Notes: generated by a model not told the origin, from the letters alone. A stretch of DNA of 64,000 bases from Xenorhabdus stockiae (GCF_002632825.1 NZ_NJAJ01000007.1:1-64000), one strand, 5' to 3'. Positions 27,861-38,401 are shown, numbered from the stretch's first letter. Program-made: numbers and translations.

Positions 27861-28181
27861 ATGGAAAAGATAATCATATCGAGTGTGATTTTTTTCTGCC
27901 TACATGGGGTTTCATGGGCATAAAGAGATAATATGCCAAAAGATTTGCAAGAATACATGAAAAAAACTGAATATTGTGAATATATTGCAGGTGAATGGGA
28001 TAGTGATTTATCTGATGAAAGAAAGCGATTAATGGAAGATGAGATTAATATATATTGTAAAAAAGCCAATGAATTATTTTATGAACTGAAGGAAAAATAC
28101 AAAGACGATCTCAGGAAAATGGAAATAATTAATAAGCATAGTGAGCTAATAAGATACTATACTGAAAAGCCTATTGAGTAG
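27861..28181 (+). pseudogene. Broken paralogue of the exported Cys-pair protein: in-frame stop after the signal peptide
   Basis: ATG at the start opens a 20-residue signal peptide (MEKIIISSVIFFCLHGVSWA). The very next codon is TAA (27921-27923), and the same frame then continues for 85 more codons (RDNMPKDLQEY and onward to the final stop). The continuation aligns along its length with the protein at 26588-26893, including both cysteines, E-W-D and K-Y-K-D-D. So a single nonsense change appears to have separated signal and mature parts. The downstream part could still be made from the ATG at 27933 as an 82-residue cytosolic protein, but no good ribosome-binding site is seen. The reading frame is also open upstream of this ATG. 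Confidence 0.75.
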
Positions 28182-28267
28182 TTTATTGGTTTTTATCAAT
28201 TATAAAATTATGAGAAGCCAATCAAATGATTTTTCATAATCATCAAAGTATTTTTAAATGGTAAATA

Positions 28268-28292
28268 TTAACCCGCGTTAAATGCGGGTTAA
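28268..28292 (+). terminator. Hairpin terminator between the hcp island and mgtE
   Basis: 9-bp stem TTAACCCGC with its complement and a 7-base loop. No long T run follows, but it stands between convergent transcription units. Confidence 0.6.
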
Positions 28293-28367
28293 GCCAGTCG
28301 GTGTTTTTTTAAAGTAATCTCTTGCCAGAGGCCTGACTTTAATGCGCTTTTGGTAACCTGTTGCGCA

Positions 28368-29831
28368 TTAAACCAAAAATAGGGTTGCCAGTCCTAAAAA
28401 GATAAAAAAACCACCGGTATCAGTAATCGCAGTTATCATCACACTGGAGCCAATAGCAGGATCTCTGCCTAGTCTCATCATAATAAAAGGGATCAGCACG
28501 CCCATCAGGGCAGCCATCAGCAGGTTGAGTATCATTGCCATGGTCATCACTCCGCCCATTGCTGGGTCATCATAGAGCAGATAAGTGACAAGCCCCATAA
28601 TTCCCCCCCAAATAATACCGTTTATCAGAGCAACACCCAGTTCCCTTAATAAAATATAAGGAAAACTTCCTGTCCGGATTTGATGGAGTGCCAGTGCCCG
28701 TACGATCATCGTGATAGTCTGATTGCCGGTATTCCCTCCGATACCTGCCACGATAGGCATCAGCGTGGCAAGCGCAACAAGCTGGGAAATGGTATGCTCA
28801 AACAGACCGATAACCCGTGAAGCAACGAATGCAGTACATAAATTAATGGCTAGCCATGCCCAGCGGGTTTTCACTGCCTGCCCAACCGGAGCGAAAACAT
28901 CTTCTTCACGGCTCAGGCCACCCATACGCCGGATATTGGTATCTGTCTCTTCGCTTAAGGTATCGACGATATCCTCAACAGTCAGACGCCCCATAAGACG
29001 GCCATTATTATCCACAACCGCCGCGGAAATCAGGTCATAACGTTCGAACGCGCTGGCTGCATCTTCACCTTTTTGCTCCGGTAAAAAAGTCACGGTATCT
29101 ATGTTCATCACTTCAGCAACTAATTTATCGGGGGCGTTGGTTAGCAGGGTAGTGAGCGGAAGTTCCCCCTGAAGCCGGTTTTTACGGTCAATAACAAAGA
29201 TTTTATCTGTTGTTGCGGGAATAGACCCACGGGAACGCAGAAAACGCTGAACGGTGCTGAGCGTGACATTGCCTCGTACAGTTACAAATTCAAAGTCCAT
29301 CATCTGGCCGATGCTGTCTTTGTGGTATTGTAATACTTCCCGGATACGGTTGCGCTGGCTGGGTTCCAGATAGGTCAGCAGACGGTGTGTGGTATCTCTG
29401 GGAAGGTGTTCGACAATATAAGCCTGTTCATCGACATGCAGTGTACCGATTGCTCTAAGTAGCGCCAGATCGGACATATCTTTAATTAAGTTATCCCAGA
29501 CAGGGATTGAAGCCTCCACCAAAACTTCACCACGCTGGTTGTTGTCAATGAGCCGCCACAAAGCAAGACGCTCATCATAAGGCAGTGCCTCCAGAATATC
29601 TGCGATATCTGCTGCATGCAGGCTGGTCAGTAAAGAGCGGACTTCTTCAATTTTTTCGAGTAGCAGATCATTGCTAATCTTTGCATGTGCATCAGCCTGT
29701 CCTAATAATGTATCAACGAATAGCTTATCGTTAATTAACAGAGAAAACAGATGCTGGCGAGCAAGAGCCAGCTTTTGCGAATGTTGGTTGGCAACGTTCG
29801 TATTATCGGGTTTAAAGGCTGGCTGTAACAT
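28368..29831 (-). CDS. mgtE: Magnesium transporter MgtE
   Basis: A 487-residue Mg2+ channel. The N-terminal helical superhelix domain covers about 55-170, two CBS domains about 175-300 (VMNIDTVTFLP, GRLTVEDIVDTL), then five transmembrane segments. The pore signature PIVAGIGGNTGNQ is at 359-371 and the Mg2+-binding Asp of TDTGGF at 471. High cytosolic Mg2+ closes the channel through the CBS and N domains. The start is the ATG with AAAGGT six bases before it, rather than a TTG eight codons upstream. It lies where E. coli has yfgF, beside yfgG and ppx. Confidence 0.94.
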   Translation of the reverse strand: MLQPAFKPDNTNVANQHSQKLALARQHLFSLLINDKLFVDTLLGQADAHAKISNDLLLEKIEEVRSLLTSLHAADIADILEALPYDERLALWRLIDNNQRGEVLVEASIPVWDNLIKDMSDLALLRAIGTLHVDEQAYIVEHLPRDTTHRLLTYLEPSQRNRIREVLQYHKDSIGQMMDFEFVTVRGNVTLSTVQRFLRSRGSIPATTDKIFVIDRKNRLQGELPLTTLLTNAPDKLVAEVMNIDTVTFLPEQKGEDAASAFERYDLISAAVVDNNGRLMGRLTVEDIVDTLSEETDTNIRRMGGLSREEDVFAPVGQAVKTRWAWLAINLCTAFVASRVIGLFEHTISQLVALATLMPIVAGIGGNTGNQTITMIVRALALHQIRTGSFPYILLRELGVALINGIIWGGIMGLVTYLLYDDPAMGGVMTMAMILNLLMAALMGVLIPFIMMRLGRDPAIGSSVMITAITDTGGFFIFLGLATLFLV

Positions 29832-29877
29832 TATATGACCTTTAGTTTTTGCCAAAATTACACTATCAGGAATGATG

Positions 29878-30042
29878 TTATTTTGTCTTAAGATCGCTGC
29901 TTTGTTCCATCATATTTTGCTTTTTTTGCTGATGATGTTCTAACGCTGCAATTGATGAATAGATAAAACGCCCAAATAAAATCAGAAAGCTGATAAGCAG
30001 AATTAATTTTGTAATCTGAGCGGTTTTCTTTTTCTTTTTCAT
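29878..30042 (-). CDS. yfgG: YfgG-family small membrane protein (DUF2633)
   Basis: A 54-residue protein: a basic N terminus (MKKKKKTAQ), one hydrophobic segment (LILLISFLILFG) and the family's conserved RFIYSS, followed by a polar His/Gln/Lys tail. E. coli YfgG shares the LISF...FGRFIYSS core and also lies beside ppx. It is a single-pass inner-membrane protein linked to metal (nickel, cobalt) stress resistance in E. coli; exact role unsettled. It begins 12 bases after the ppx stop, so it is probably cotranscribed with ppk-ppx. Confidence 0.85.
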   Translation of the reverse strand: MKKKKKTAQITKLILLISFLILFGRFIYSSIAALEHHQQKKQNMMEQSSDLKTK

Positions 30043-30054
30043 AATACGATATCG

Positions 30055-31587
30055 TTAAGTTGATTCCTCTTGGATATGTAGATGCCAGCCTGCCACATCA
30101 CTCCAGTAAGCTTGCTCTTTTTCTAAATCCAGTTGCATGAGTGTATTTTGAGTTAAATAGTTTTTCGGAAAGGAAAGTATCCAGTGCCCATGATCCGTTT
30201 CCAGTGTCAGTGACTCAGGTGTTGTTGTGGACTGACGCTGATTATTCAGCAGTGTTGCTAATCTTAATATCTGGAGCATAGGAAGATATTGCTTTTTCTT
30301 AAACAAATAGAAACGCGGATGCTCATGAATTTTGACCGCTTTGCGGTGATAACGAACTAATGTTGCCAGTAATGACTGCTGTTCTTGGTTGAATCCCGGC
30401 AGATCAGTATGTTGCAGAATATAGGCAGAATGCCGTTGCAGGCCACTCAGATTAATACTTAAACCAACTTCATGCAGCATGGCAGCCCAGAGCAGGATAG
30501 ACTCCAATTGTGGCTGTACCCGTTTCGGGTTTTGCGCAGCCCACTGGTCATACAGTGTTTTAGCTGTATCCCAGACACGACTGGCCTGTTCGCGATCGAT
30601 ATTATAGTGATCAGCAAGACTTTTGGCGGTTCTTTGGCGGATATCCAGATGGCGGAAACGGTCTTCCATTTCGTAAAGAACGCCTTCACGTAGTGCTCCG
30701 TCAGACAAGCATAATTCCTGAATATTCAGGGCATCAAATATACCGCACAGGATTGCCAGACCAGGAACCAGAGTCTGTTTGCGATCGTCCGATAAACCGG
30801 GCAGATCCAGCGATTTAAAATTTTTGTATTTCAGCACTCTTTTGACCAGCATCTGAAGCCGCTCAGGTGTAATCAGGCCATCTTTTTCGCCCAATTCAAC
30901 CAGTAATTCATGCACTGCCTTAATTGTACCCGACGCCCCCAGAGCAAAATCCCAGCCCTTTGTGCGGAATTGCCAGATGAGATTTTCCAGCTTTTGTTCC
31001 GCTTGAAGTTGTGCCTTACGGAAATTATGTTCATTTATCACCCCATCAGGGAAAAACTGCCGGGCAAAACTGACGCATCCCATACGACGGCTTTCAATGA
31101 GAAGAGGTTCGAAGCCTTCACCAATAACCAGCTCGGTTGAACCGCCACCAATATCAATCACCAGCTTACGACCTTTTTCTGGCTGAGTATGCTCTACTCC
31201 CATAAAGATTAAACGGGCTTCTTCATGACCGGAAATAATCTCAATAGGATAGGGGATGACTTCTTTGGCCCGTTGCAGGAATTCTTCGGCGTTACTTGCT
31301 TCCCGTAAGCTGTGAGTCCCTACAAGGCAGACATTTTCTGCGGAGAAACCTTGTAATCGTTCGGCAAATAATGAAAGACTCTCAAGACCACGTTTGATGG
31401 CTTCTTCACTCAGTTCATTTTTATCGTTGAATCCATCAGCAAGGTAAACCCGTTTTTTCAGGCGACCGATAACTTGTAATGCTCCATTTACAATTCGGGC
31501 GATAACCATATGAAAGCTATTGGAGCCCAGATCGATGGTTGCAATTTCCAGCGGCTTAGGCGTTGGTGTATCGTGTTTCAACGGCAT
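30055..31587 (-). CDS. ppx: Exopolyphosphatase Ppx
   Basis: A 510-residue cytosolic enzyme that removes terminal phosphates from long polyphosphate chains and can hydrolyse pppGpp. It has the sugar-kinase/Hsp70/actin-type fold: [16 protein letters not shown] near the N terminus, the catalytic-region Glu in HEEARL near residue 120, and [11 protein letters not shown] near 145. The C-terminal HD-like helical domain contains [12 protein letters not shown] and LVRYHRK. Length fits E. coli Ppx (513). It starts 3 bases after the ppk stop, indicating a ppk-ppx operon that couples synthesis and breakdown. Confidence 0.96.
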   Translation of the reverse strand: MPLKHDTPTPKPLEIATIDLGSNSFHMVIARIVNGALQVIGRLKKRVYLADGFNDKNELSEEAIKRGLESLSLFAERLQGFSAENVCLVGTHSLREASNAEEFLQRAKEVIPYPIEIISGHEEARLIFMGVEHTQPEKGRKLVIDIGGGSTELVIGEGFEPLLIESRRMGCVSFARQFFPDGVINEHNFRKAQLQAEQKLENLIWQFRTKGWDFALGASGTIKAVHELLVELGEKDGLITPERLQMLVKRVLKYKNFKSLDLPGLSDDRKQTLVPGLAILCGIFDALNIQELCLSDGALREGVLYEMEDRFRHLDIRQRTAKSLADHYNIDREQASRVWDTAKTLYDQWAAQNPKRVQPQLESILLWAAMLHEVGLSINLSGLQRHSAYILQHTDLPGFNQEQQSLLATLVRYHRKAVKIHEHPRFYLFKKKQYLPMLQILRLATLLNNQRQSTTTPESLTLETDHGHWILSFPKNYLTQNTLMQLDLEKEQAYWSDVAGWHLHIQEEST

Positions 31588-31590
31588 AAA

Positions 31591-33660
31591 TTAAACTCTT
31601 GATTCAGGCTGTTCCAGATTTTTCAGATAATCGTAAATGGCAGTTTGTGCGCGAATTTTACGTTTATTTCCTCGTGGGACATACCTATTGCTCAATTCTT
31701 TATCAATATAACGAGCCTTGACCGTATCACTAAACTGTAATTCCAGAATATCGAGAACACGCTGTTTTAACAGTGGGTCAAGCAGACAAACGGCAACTTC
31801 AATACGATAATCAATGTTCCGTGTCATCCAGTCTGCGGAAGAAAGAAAAATTTTCTCATCTCCTTTATTAGTGAAAACATAAACCCGATCATGTTCAAGA
31901 AAACGATCAACAATACTGGTGACCTGAATATTTTCACTAAAACCGGGCTGGCCGGGAACTAGAGAACACATTCCCCGGATCAGAAGCCGTACTTTGACAC
32001 CCGCTTCAGAGGCATCGTATAGGCGATCTACTAATTCTCTGTCTACCAGATTATTTATTTTCAGCGTGATGCCCGCAATTTCTCCTGCTCTGGCATTTTC
32101 AATTTCCTGATCAATTAATTTATTGAGCATAGCCCGTGAGTTTTGGGGAGAAACCATCAAGTTCTCAAATGTCACCGGACGATAAGGGTTTTCAATAAAG
32201 TTAAATACCCGGCGTACTTCGTTGGTGACTTCGGGTTTGGCTGTCAGTAGGGAGTAGTCGGTATATAAGCGGGCTGTTTTTTCATTGAAATTCCCTGTGC
32301 CGATGTGGGCATAACGGATAATATCATTCCCTTCAAGACGTGAAATGATAAACAGTTTGGCGTGAATTTTCAGGCCGGGAGCCGAGAAAATGACATGCAC
32401 ACCCGCTTCAGTCAGGCGTTTTGCCCAGTGAATGTTGGCTTCTTCATCAAAGCGTGCCTGTAATTCCACGACCACTGTCACTTTTTTGCCATTGTGGGCT
32501 GCATGGATCATGGATTCAACTATGCGTGAGTCTTTCGCTACCCGATAAATGTTAATTTTTATCGATAATACGCTTGGATCGAATGATGCCTGTCGCAGCA
32601 ATTCCAGTACATGCTCGAAAGTGTGGTAAGGATAATAAAGCAATACATCCTGTTCACGGATAGCATCAAAACCATTGCGGAAATGGTCAAACCAGGTATG
32701 GCGCAGCCGGGGCATGGGTTTATTCAGCAGAGTCCGGTTTCCTTCATTGGGGAATTTAATGAAATCTCTGAAATTGTGATAACGGCTGCCGGCAATGACT
32801 GAGTCATCATTGGAAAGCCCCAGTTTGCTACGCAATAATTCGACCATTTCATCAGGCATATCGCGCTGGTAAACAAAACGGACAGGCTCGGCTGTCAGCC
32901 TTTGTTTCAGTGTTGAAGACATTAACTCCAGCAAGCTGGACTCCATTTCCGTTGCCAAATCGTACTCAGCATCACGGGTCATTTTCATGGAATAAACACT
33001 TAGTGTGTCGTAATCAAAAAATCCCTTAAAAATTTCATCCAATGTGTAGCGCAGAATGTTATCAATCAGGATCATTGATTTGCGTCTTTTGGGCATTTCC
33101 GGCGGCAAATTAACGAAACGGGGAACTTTATCGGAAGGGATTTCCAACAAAGCATATTTGGTTTCCTGCCCGCGAATAATTTCCACCGCTAAATAGGTGT
33201 AATCATCTTTTAAAAATTCAACCAGATTAGTTTCTGGATTGATAACGATAGGCGTAATGTGTGGACGTAAATGCTGGCGAAAATACTGCCGGAGCCAGAT
33301 TTGCTGATTAGGGGATATCTGCCGTTCATTGATTAGGAAAATCTGATTACGCGCCATTTCCAACAATAAATCGTTATAGAGTTCATCAAACTCCTGATCG
33401 ATTTTGGCAACTTTTGACTGAATTTTTTTTAATAATTGCCGGGCACCGGTTGCAGAACCCCGCGCTTCGCTAATCAGAATGCGACGTTTGACATCGGCGA
33501 AACGGACTTTATAAAACTCATCCAGATTATTGGAGTAGATCCCTAAAAACCTCATCCTTTCAATAAGTGGATTACTTTTGTCAGCCGCTTCCTGAAGCAC
33601 ACGTTCATTGAAAGAGAGCCAGCTGAGTTCTTTTTCTGTATAGAGGCGGTCTTGGGACAT
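31591..33660 (-). CDS. ppk: Polyphosphate kinase Ppk1
   Basis: A 689-residue enzyme that polymerises the gamma-phosphate of ATP into polyphosphate. The N domain ([16 protein letters not shown]) and head domain precede two phospholipase-D-like domains. The autophosphorylated His lies in [18 protein letters not shown], and the second catalytic His region is LEHDRVYVF. Other signatures are [10 protein letters not shown] and [15 protein letters not shown]. Length is as in E. coli (688). It heads ppk-ppx; speG lies 23 bases upstream on the same strand and may be cotranscribed. Confidence 0.97.
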   Translation of the reverse strand: MSQDRLYTEKELSWLSFNERVLQEAADKSNPLIERMRFLGIYSNNLDEFYKVRFADVKRRILISEARGSATGARQLLKKIQSKVAKIDQEFDELYNDLLLEMARNQIFLINERQISPNQQIWLRQYFRQHLRPHITPIVINPETNLVEFLKDDYTYLAVEIIRGQETKYALLEIPSDKVPRFVNLPPEMPKRRKSMILIDNILRYTLDEIFKGFFDYDTLSVYSMKMTRDAEYDLATEMESSLLELMSSTLKQRLTAEPVRFVYQRDMPDEMVELLRSKLGLSNDDSVIAGSRYHNFRDFIKFPNEGNRTLLNKPMPRLRHTWFDHFRNGFDAIREQDVLLYYPYHTFEHVLELLRQASFDPSVLSIKINIYRVAKDSRIVESMIHAAHNGKKVTVVVELQARFDEEANIHWAKRLTEAGVHVIFSAPGLKIHAKLFIISRLEGNDIIRYAHIGTGNFNEKTARLYTDYSLLTAKPEVTNEVRRVFNFIENPYRPVTFENLMVSPQNSRAMLNKLIDQEIENARAGEIAGITLKINNLVDRELVDRLYDASEAGVKVRLLIRGMCSLVPGQPGFSENIQVTSIVDRFLEHDRVYVFTNKGDEKIFLSSADWMTRNIDYRIEVAVCLLDPLLKQRVLDILELQFSDTVKARYIDKELSNRYVPRGNKRKIRAQTAIYDYLKNLEQPESRV

Positions 33661-33683
33661 TACTACTCCATTTGGTCCATTGG

Positions 33684-34247
33684 TTAACAGTGCTGCTTTC
33701 TACTCTGGGAATGCCTAATTTTGTTAGCAAAATAGTGATGCTGGAACGTACACATCCGGATAGCAGTATGATAAGAGCCGTTTACAAAGAACTCATCAAT
33801 AAGCTCTCCTTCTGTATAAAATCCCAGTTTATTGTATATATGAATTGCTTTTTCGTTTTCTTTATCAACAATTAAATAGAGTTTATAGAGGTTTAGGACT
33901 GAAAATGCGTACTCCATCGCAAGTTTAACTGCTTCTGTTGCATAGCCTTGCCCCTGATAAGCCGGTGCAATAATGAGCTGAAATTCAGCCCGACGATGGA
34001 CATAATCAATTTCCACCAATTCCACCAGACCAACTTTGGAATTCATACTCTCAATAATAAAACGGCGTTCACTTTGATCATGGATATGTTTGTCATAGAG
34101 ATCGCATAATTCAACGAAAGCCTCATAAGGCTCTTCAAACCAGTAGCGCATGACACTGGCATTATTATCAAGCTGGTGGACGAAAGGGAGATCTTCCCGC
34201 TCAAGTGGGCGTAGATTTACGGGTGGATTTTCGGAACCACTGGACAT
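33684..34247 (-). CDS. speG: Spermidine N1-acetyltransferase SpeG
   Basis: A 187-residue GNAT enzyme that acetylates spermidine and spermine to relieve polyamine toxicity. It is nearly identical to E. coli SpeG in blocks such as [36 protein letters not shown] and [20 protein letters not shown]. The acetyl-CoA loop is [14 protein letters not shown] (Q-x-x-G-x-A/G). Family members form dodecamers with an allosteric polyamine site. The last 20 residues are basic and differ from E. coli. In E. coli speG is elsewhere; here it is placed ahead of ppk. Confidence 0.95.
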   Translation of the reverse strand: MSSGSENPPVNLRPLEREDLPFVHQLDNNASVMRYWFEEPYEAFVELCDLYDKHIHDQSERRFIIESMNSKVGLVELVEIDYVHRRAEFQLIIAPAYQGQGYATEAVKLAMEYAFSVLNLYKLYLIVDKENEKAIHIYNKLGFYTEGELIDEFFVNGSYHTAIRMCTFQHHYFANKIRHSQSRKQHC

Positions 34248-34447
34248 TAGATACCTCAGTGCTTTTAACGTAAGGATGACTTGGTTTTGATTTTTATAAA
34301 AGAGAATATTATGAAGTAATAAAGTACAGCAAGGTGTCCGGCTAATTATTTTTACCTTAGTATGATTAAGTTTAGTTTAACTAACTAACCTTAACACAAT
34401 GCTGTAGTTTTGGAACTAATAATAAATTTTGGAATTAATTATATCGA

Positions 34448-35095
34448 TTAGTCTGAAGCATATCCTTGTTGAGAAAGTACTTTCCCATCCAAAATGGCGG
34501 TATTATTGCCCATGCTCAAACGGCCTTCCAGAAACCAGCCAATGACCAGCGGGTAAATATTATGCTCCTGAGTTTGCACGCGTCGAATAACGTCCTCTTC
34601 TTGATCCTCTGCAAAAATGGGCACTTTCGCCTGTAAGATAACAGGCCCACCATCAAGTTCTTCGGTGACAAAGTGGACAGAAGTACCATGTTCCTGATCG
34701 CCGTTTTCTATCGCCTTACGGTGAGTATGTAAGCCGGGATATTTCGGTAGCAGGGAGGGATGAATATTGAGTAGTCGTCCATGGTAATGCTGCACAAAGC
34801 CAGATGACAAGATCCTCATATAACCCGCTAAAACGATTAAATCGGGCTGATATTGATCAATGGCTGTAAGCAGGGCAGAGTCATAATCTGTGCGATCAGA
34901 ATATTCCTTCGGATTAAGAAAATGGGTTGGAATAGCTGATTCTTCAGCGCGTTGCAGACCATAAGCGTCGGCTTTATTGCTGAACACAGCACAGATCTGG
35001 CCATTAATCCGGTTTTGCTGGCAGGCATCAATGATAGATTGCAGATTACTGCCATTACCAGAAATTAAGACCGCAATTTTTTTCATAGTCTTCAT
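34448..35095 (-). CDS. purN: Phosphoribosylglycinamide formyltransferase PurN
   Basis: A 215-residue cytosolic enzyme of purine synthesis that transfers the formyl group of 10-formyltetrahydrofolate to GAR. Visible features are the phosphate-binding GNGSNLQ near residue 13, and the catalytic Asn/His region in LLNIHPSLLPKYPGLHTH near 108-125, with the Asp in ELDGGPVI near 145. An ATG three codons in would give exactly the 212-residue E. coli length, so the start is uncertain by three codons. It follows purM by 29 bases in a purMN operon. Confidence 0.95.
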   Translation of the reverse strand: MKTMKKIAVLISGNGSNLQSIIDACQQNRINGQICAVFSNKADAYGLQRAEESAIPTHFLNPKEYSDRTDYDSALLTAIDQYQPDLIVLAGYMRILSSGFVQHYHGRLLNIHPSLLPKYPGLHTHRKAIENGDQEHGTSVHFVTEELDGGPVILQAKVPIFAEDQEEDVIRRVQTQEHNIYPLVIGWFLEGRLSMGNNTAILDGKVLSQQGYASD

Positions 35096-35124
35096 TGAAT
35101 TACTTTCTATTAACTGGCTTTTTA

Positions 35125-36165
35125 TTAATTGATCGTAACTTGCTGCCCGCTATGATCAGATTCAGTGATATTGCCGATTTGCCATGCGTTTTCACCCGCT
35201 TTATTCAGCCATTCAATTGCCTGTGTTGCCTGAGACTGAGGTAGCGCAATTATCATGCCGACGCCGCAATTAAACGTGCGGTACATTTCATGGTCGCTGA
35301 CATTGCCAGCCTGTTGCAGCCATTTAAAAATGGCAGGCCATTGCCAACTTGTGCCATCGATTTTTGCCTGCATACTTTCAGGCAGAACGCGGGGAATATT
35401 TTCCCAGAAACCACCACCTGTCAGATGGCAAATCGCATGGATTTCAATTTGTTCGATCAGTTCAAGCAGTGGTTTAACGTAAATACGGGTTGGAGCGAGA
35501 AGATGATCAGACAGTGTTTTACCATCCAGCTCAGTTGTCTCGGGATTGGTCTGGCTCACTTCAAGAATTTTACGGATCAATGAATAACCATTAGAGTGTG
35601 GCCCGCTGGATGACAGTGCTATGAGTGCATCTCCAGCCTGAACCTTACTGCCATCAATGATGTCTGATTTCTCAACCACACCGACACAAAAGCCCGCAAC
35701 ATCATAATCTTCACCGTGGTACATGCCCGGCATTTCAGCTGTTTCCCCGCCGACCAGAGCACAGCCTGCCTGTTTACAGCCTTCCGCGATGCCGGTTATA
35801 ACGCTCGATGCGGTATCAACATCTAATTTCCCTGTTGCATAGTAATCAAGGAAGAACAGAGGTTCAGCTCCCTGAACTACCAGATCGTTGACGCACATGG
35901 CGACCAAATCAATGCCGATTGTATCGTGGCGCTTCAGATCCATGGCCAGACGCAGTTTAGTCCCCACACCATCTGTGCCAGAAACTAAAACAGGTTCACG
36001 ATATTTTTGTGGCAGAGAACATAATGCACCAAAGCCACCCAATCCCCCCATTACTTCCGGGCGTCGGGTCTGTTTCACTACACTTTTGATACGATTGACT
36101 AAGGCATTACCAGCATCAATATCGACACCAGCATCTTTATAGCTAAGAGAGGTTTTGTTGGTCAC
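35125..36165 (-). CDS. purM: Phosphoribosylformylglycinamidine cyclo-ligase PurM (AIR synthetase)
   Basis: A 346-residue cytosolic ATP-dependent enzyme converting FGAM to aminoimidazole ribonucleotide. It carries the PurM-fold signature [19 protein letters not shown], the ATP-site [12 protein letters not shown], and [11 protein letters not shown]. The frame is open 23 codons further upstream, but a GTG with GGGAG seven bases before it gives the start [11 protein letters not shown], aligning with E. coli [11 protein letters not shown]. First gene of purMN; a PurR operator lies about 65 bases upstream. Confidence 0.96.
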   Translation of the reverse strand: MTNKTSLSYKDAGVDIDAGNALVNRIKSVVKQTRRPEVMGGLGGFGALCSLPQKYREPVLVSGTDGVGTKLRLAMDLKRHDTIGIDLVAMCVNDLVVQGAEPLFFLDYYATGKLDVDTASSVITGIAEGCKQAGCALVGGETAEMPGMYHGEDYDVAGFCVGVVEKSDIIDGSKVQAGDALIALSSSGPHSNGYSLIRKILEVSQTNPETTELDGKTLSDHLLAPTRIYVKPLLELIEQIEIHAICHLTGGGFWENIPRVLPESMQAKIDGTSWQWPAIFKWLQQAGNVSDHEMYRTFNCGVGMIIALPQSQATQAIEWLNKAGENAWQIGNITESDHSGQQVTIN

Positions 36166-36228
36166 TGCGTAGCTCCCAGGCGGTTGCATTTGAATGAATA
36201 AAACAGAACGGAATAATTCTAACAGCCA

Positions 36229-36244
36229 AGGCAAACGTTTGCGA
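36229..36244 (-). promoter_or_regulatory. PurR operator (PUR box) upstream of purM
   Basis: The minus strand reads TCGCAAACGTTTGCCT, matching the PurR consensus ACGCAAACGTTTNCNT at most positions with the central GCAAACGTTTGC palindrome intact. PurR with hypoxanthine or guanine would repress purMN. Confidence 0.9.
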
Positions 36245-36321
36245 TAGCTTTATGCAGGTTTATTGCGGATAAAAAATAGGAAAAAATGACTTGTTGTTGC
36301 TAAAAATCAATATATTGATAG

Positions 36322-36349
36322 TTGCCTGATCCCAAAAAGGAGGTATAAT
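36322..36349 (+). promoter_or_regulatory. Probable sigma-70 promoter of upp-uraA
   Basis: TTGCCT and TATAAT are separated by 16 bases, about 45 bases before the upp start codon. The -10 is perfect, the -35 moderate, so this is the best candidate start for the upp-uraA transcript. Confidence 0.65.
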
Positions 36350-36394
36350 CCCGCGATTTTTTTATCTGCCGGCTATATACAGTAGGAGAAACCC

Positions 36395-37021
36395 ATGAAG
36401 ATCGTTGAGGTTAAACACCCACTCGTTAAACATAAACTGGGCCTGATGCGTGATCATGATATAAGCACTAAGCGCTTTCGTGAACTGGCTTCAGAGGTGG
36501 GAAGTCTTCTGACATATGAAGCAACTGCTGATTTAGAAACTGAGAAAGTGACCATCGAGGGATGGTGTGGTCCGGTAGAAATAGACCAGATTAAAGGGAA
36601 GAAAATTACTGTAGTACCTATCCTGCGTGCAGGTCTGGGAATGATGGATGGTGTTCTGGAAAATATTCCGAGTGCCCGCATCAGTGTTGTTGGTGTTTAT
36701 CGTGATGAAAAAACCTTTGAACCTGTACCTTATTTTCAGAAACTGGTTTCTGATATCAATGAGCGTATGGCATTGATTGTTGATCCGATGCTGGCAACAG
36801 GTGGCTCTATGATTGCCACCATTGATTTGCTGAAAAAAGCAGGATGTCCTGTTATTAAGGTTTTGGTTCTTGTTGCTGCTCCAGAAGGAGTTGCCGCTTT
36901 GGAAAAAGCACATCCTGATGTTGAACTATATACTGCATCAATTGATGAGTGCCTTAATGAGCATGGATATATTGTTCCTGGCCTGGGGGATGCAGGCGAT
37001 AAGATATTTGGTACAAAATAA
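36395..37021 (+). CDS. upp: Uracil phosphoribosyltransferase Upp
   Basis: A 208-residue cytosolic salvage enzyme making UMP from uracil and PRPP. It starts [20 protein letters not shown]; the PRPP loop is in [20 protein letters not shown] near residues 128-147, and the uracil-binding C terminus is [17 protein letters not shown]. Length is the family norm. TAGGAGAAACCC precedes the ATG. It is followed within 70 bases by uraA on the same strand, with a hairpin between that may reduce readthrough. Confidence 0.97.
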   Translation: MKIVEVKHPLVKHKLGLMRDHDISTKRFRELASEVGSLLTYEATADLETEKVTIEGWCGPVEIDQIKGKKITVVPILRAGLGMMDGVLENIPSARISVVGVYRDEKTFEPVPYFQKLVSDINERMALIVDPMLATGGSMIATIDLLKKAGCPVIKVLVLVAAPEGVAALEKAHPDVELYTASIDECLNEHGYIVPGLGDAGDKIFGTK

Positions 37022-37027
37022 TATTTT

Positions 37028-37054
37028 TAGCCGGCTGAAAAGTCGGCTTTTTTT
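37028..37054 (+). terminator. Hairpin with T run between upp and uraA
   Basis: AGCCGGCTGAAAAGTCGGCT followed by eight T has the form of a rho-independent terminator. Sited between upp and uraA, it would give partial termination or act as an attenuator, unless uraA has its own promoter in the short remaining gap. Confidence 0.8.
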
Positions 37055-37087
37055 TGGTTCCTAGTAAAACATAAGAGGACATAAATA

Positions 37088-38401
37088 GTGACCCGTCGGA
37101 CTATTGGGGTAGATGAAAGACCACCGTTAAGACAGACCATTCCGTTAAGTTTGCAACATTTATTTGCGATGTTTGGGGCGACAGTTCTGGTTCCCATTCT
37201 GTTTAAAATTAATCCCGCCACAATTTTATTATTTAATGGTATTGGAACACTGTTTTATCTGTTTATTTGTAAAGGAAGGATCCCGGCTTATTTAGGTTCC
37301 AGTTTTGCCTTTATATCTCCTGTATTATTGTTGTTGCCTTTAGGGTATGAACTGGCATTGGGCGGATTTATTGTCTGTGGATTGCTGTTCTGTCTGGTTT
37401 CCCTGATTGTTAAAATCGCGGGAAGAGGCTGGCTTAATGTGATGTTTCCTCCTGCTGCAATGGGAGCTATTGTTGCAGTGATTGGTCTGGAACTGGCAGG
37501 GGTTGCTGCTGATATGGCCGGGCTACGTCCTGCTGCGGGAACAGATGTTAATACGACGAATCTGATCATCTCAATGGTTACACTGGCTGTGACAATATTG
37601 GGTTCAGTTATGTTCCGCGGTTTTATGGCGATCATTCCAATCCTGATCGGGGTGCTGGTGGGTTATGCGTTATCCTTTTTTATGGGAGTCGTAGATTTTA
37701 CACCAGTGCGTGAAGCGCCATGGTTTGCATTGCCGACTTTTTACACTCCGCGTTTTGAGTGGTTTGCTATTATGACGATTTTGCCTGCGGCACTGGTTGT
37801 CATTGCGGAGCATGTTGGTCATTTGGTCGTAACAGCCAATATAGTGCAAAAAGATTTGCTGAAAAATCCGGGATTGCATCGTTCGATGTTTGCCAACGGT
37901 TTTTCAACGATTATTTCAGGGTTCTTTGGCTCAACACCTAATACCACTTATGGCGAAAACATTGGTGTAATGGCTCTGACTCGCGTATACAGCACATGGG
38001 TCATTGGCGGAGCAGCAATTCTGGCGATTTTACTTTCTTGTGTCGGTAAACTGGCGGCGGCGATCCAGATAATTCCGGTTCCGGTGATGGGAGGCGTATC
38101 TTTATTACTGTATGGTGTGATTGGTGCATCTGGTATACGGGTATTGATTGATTCCAAAGTAGATTACAGCAAAGCTCAGAACCTGATCCTGACTTCTGTC
38201 ATTCTGATTATCGGCGTAAGTGGTGCGAAAATCCAAATTGGTGCAGCAGAGCTGAAAGGTATGGCGCTGGCAACGGTAGTGGGTATTGGTATGAGCCTGA
38301 TTTTCAAATTGATTAGTATCATTCGCCCGGATGAACCGTATATTAGTTCTTCTGTCGAATCACTCAGCGATGATAAAAAAGCGAGTGAAATCATAAAATA
38401 A
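37088..38401 (+). CDS. uraA: Uracil:H+ symporter UraA
   Basis: A 437-residue inner-membrane protein of the nucleobase-ascorbate transporter family with 14 segments. It starts at GTG (TRRTIGVDERPPL) after AAGAGGA. The sequence follows E. coli UraA closely: QTIPLSLQHLFAMFGATVLV, FPPAAMGAIVAVIGLELAGV, and the substrate-site Glu in ALVVIAEHVGHLVVTANIV with the second in NTTYGENIGVMA. It imports uracil for Upp, its upstream neighbour. A terminator follows. Confidence 0.96.
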   Translation: MTRRTIGVDERPPLRQTIPLSLQHLFAMFGATVLVPILFKINPATILLFNGIGTLFYLFICKGRIPAYLGSSFAFISPVLLLLPLGYELALGGFIVCGLLFCLVSLIVKIAGRGWLNVMFPPAAMGAIVAVIGLELAGVAADMAGLRPAAGTDVNTTNLIISMVTLAVTILGSVMFRGFMAIIPILIGVLVGYALSFFMGVVDFTPVREAPWFALPTFYTPRFEWFAIMTILPAALVVIAEHVGHLVVTANIVQKDLLKNPGLHRSMFANGFSTIISGFFGSTPNTTYGENIGVMALTRVYSTWVIGGAAILAILLSCVGKLAAAIQIIPVPVMGGVSLLLYGVIGASGIRVLIDSKVDYSKAQNLILTSVILIIGVSGAKIQIGAAELKGMALATVVGIGMSLIFKLISIIRPDEPYISSSVESLSDDKKASEIIK

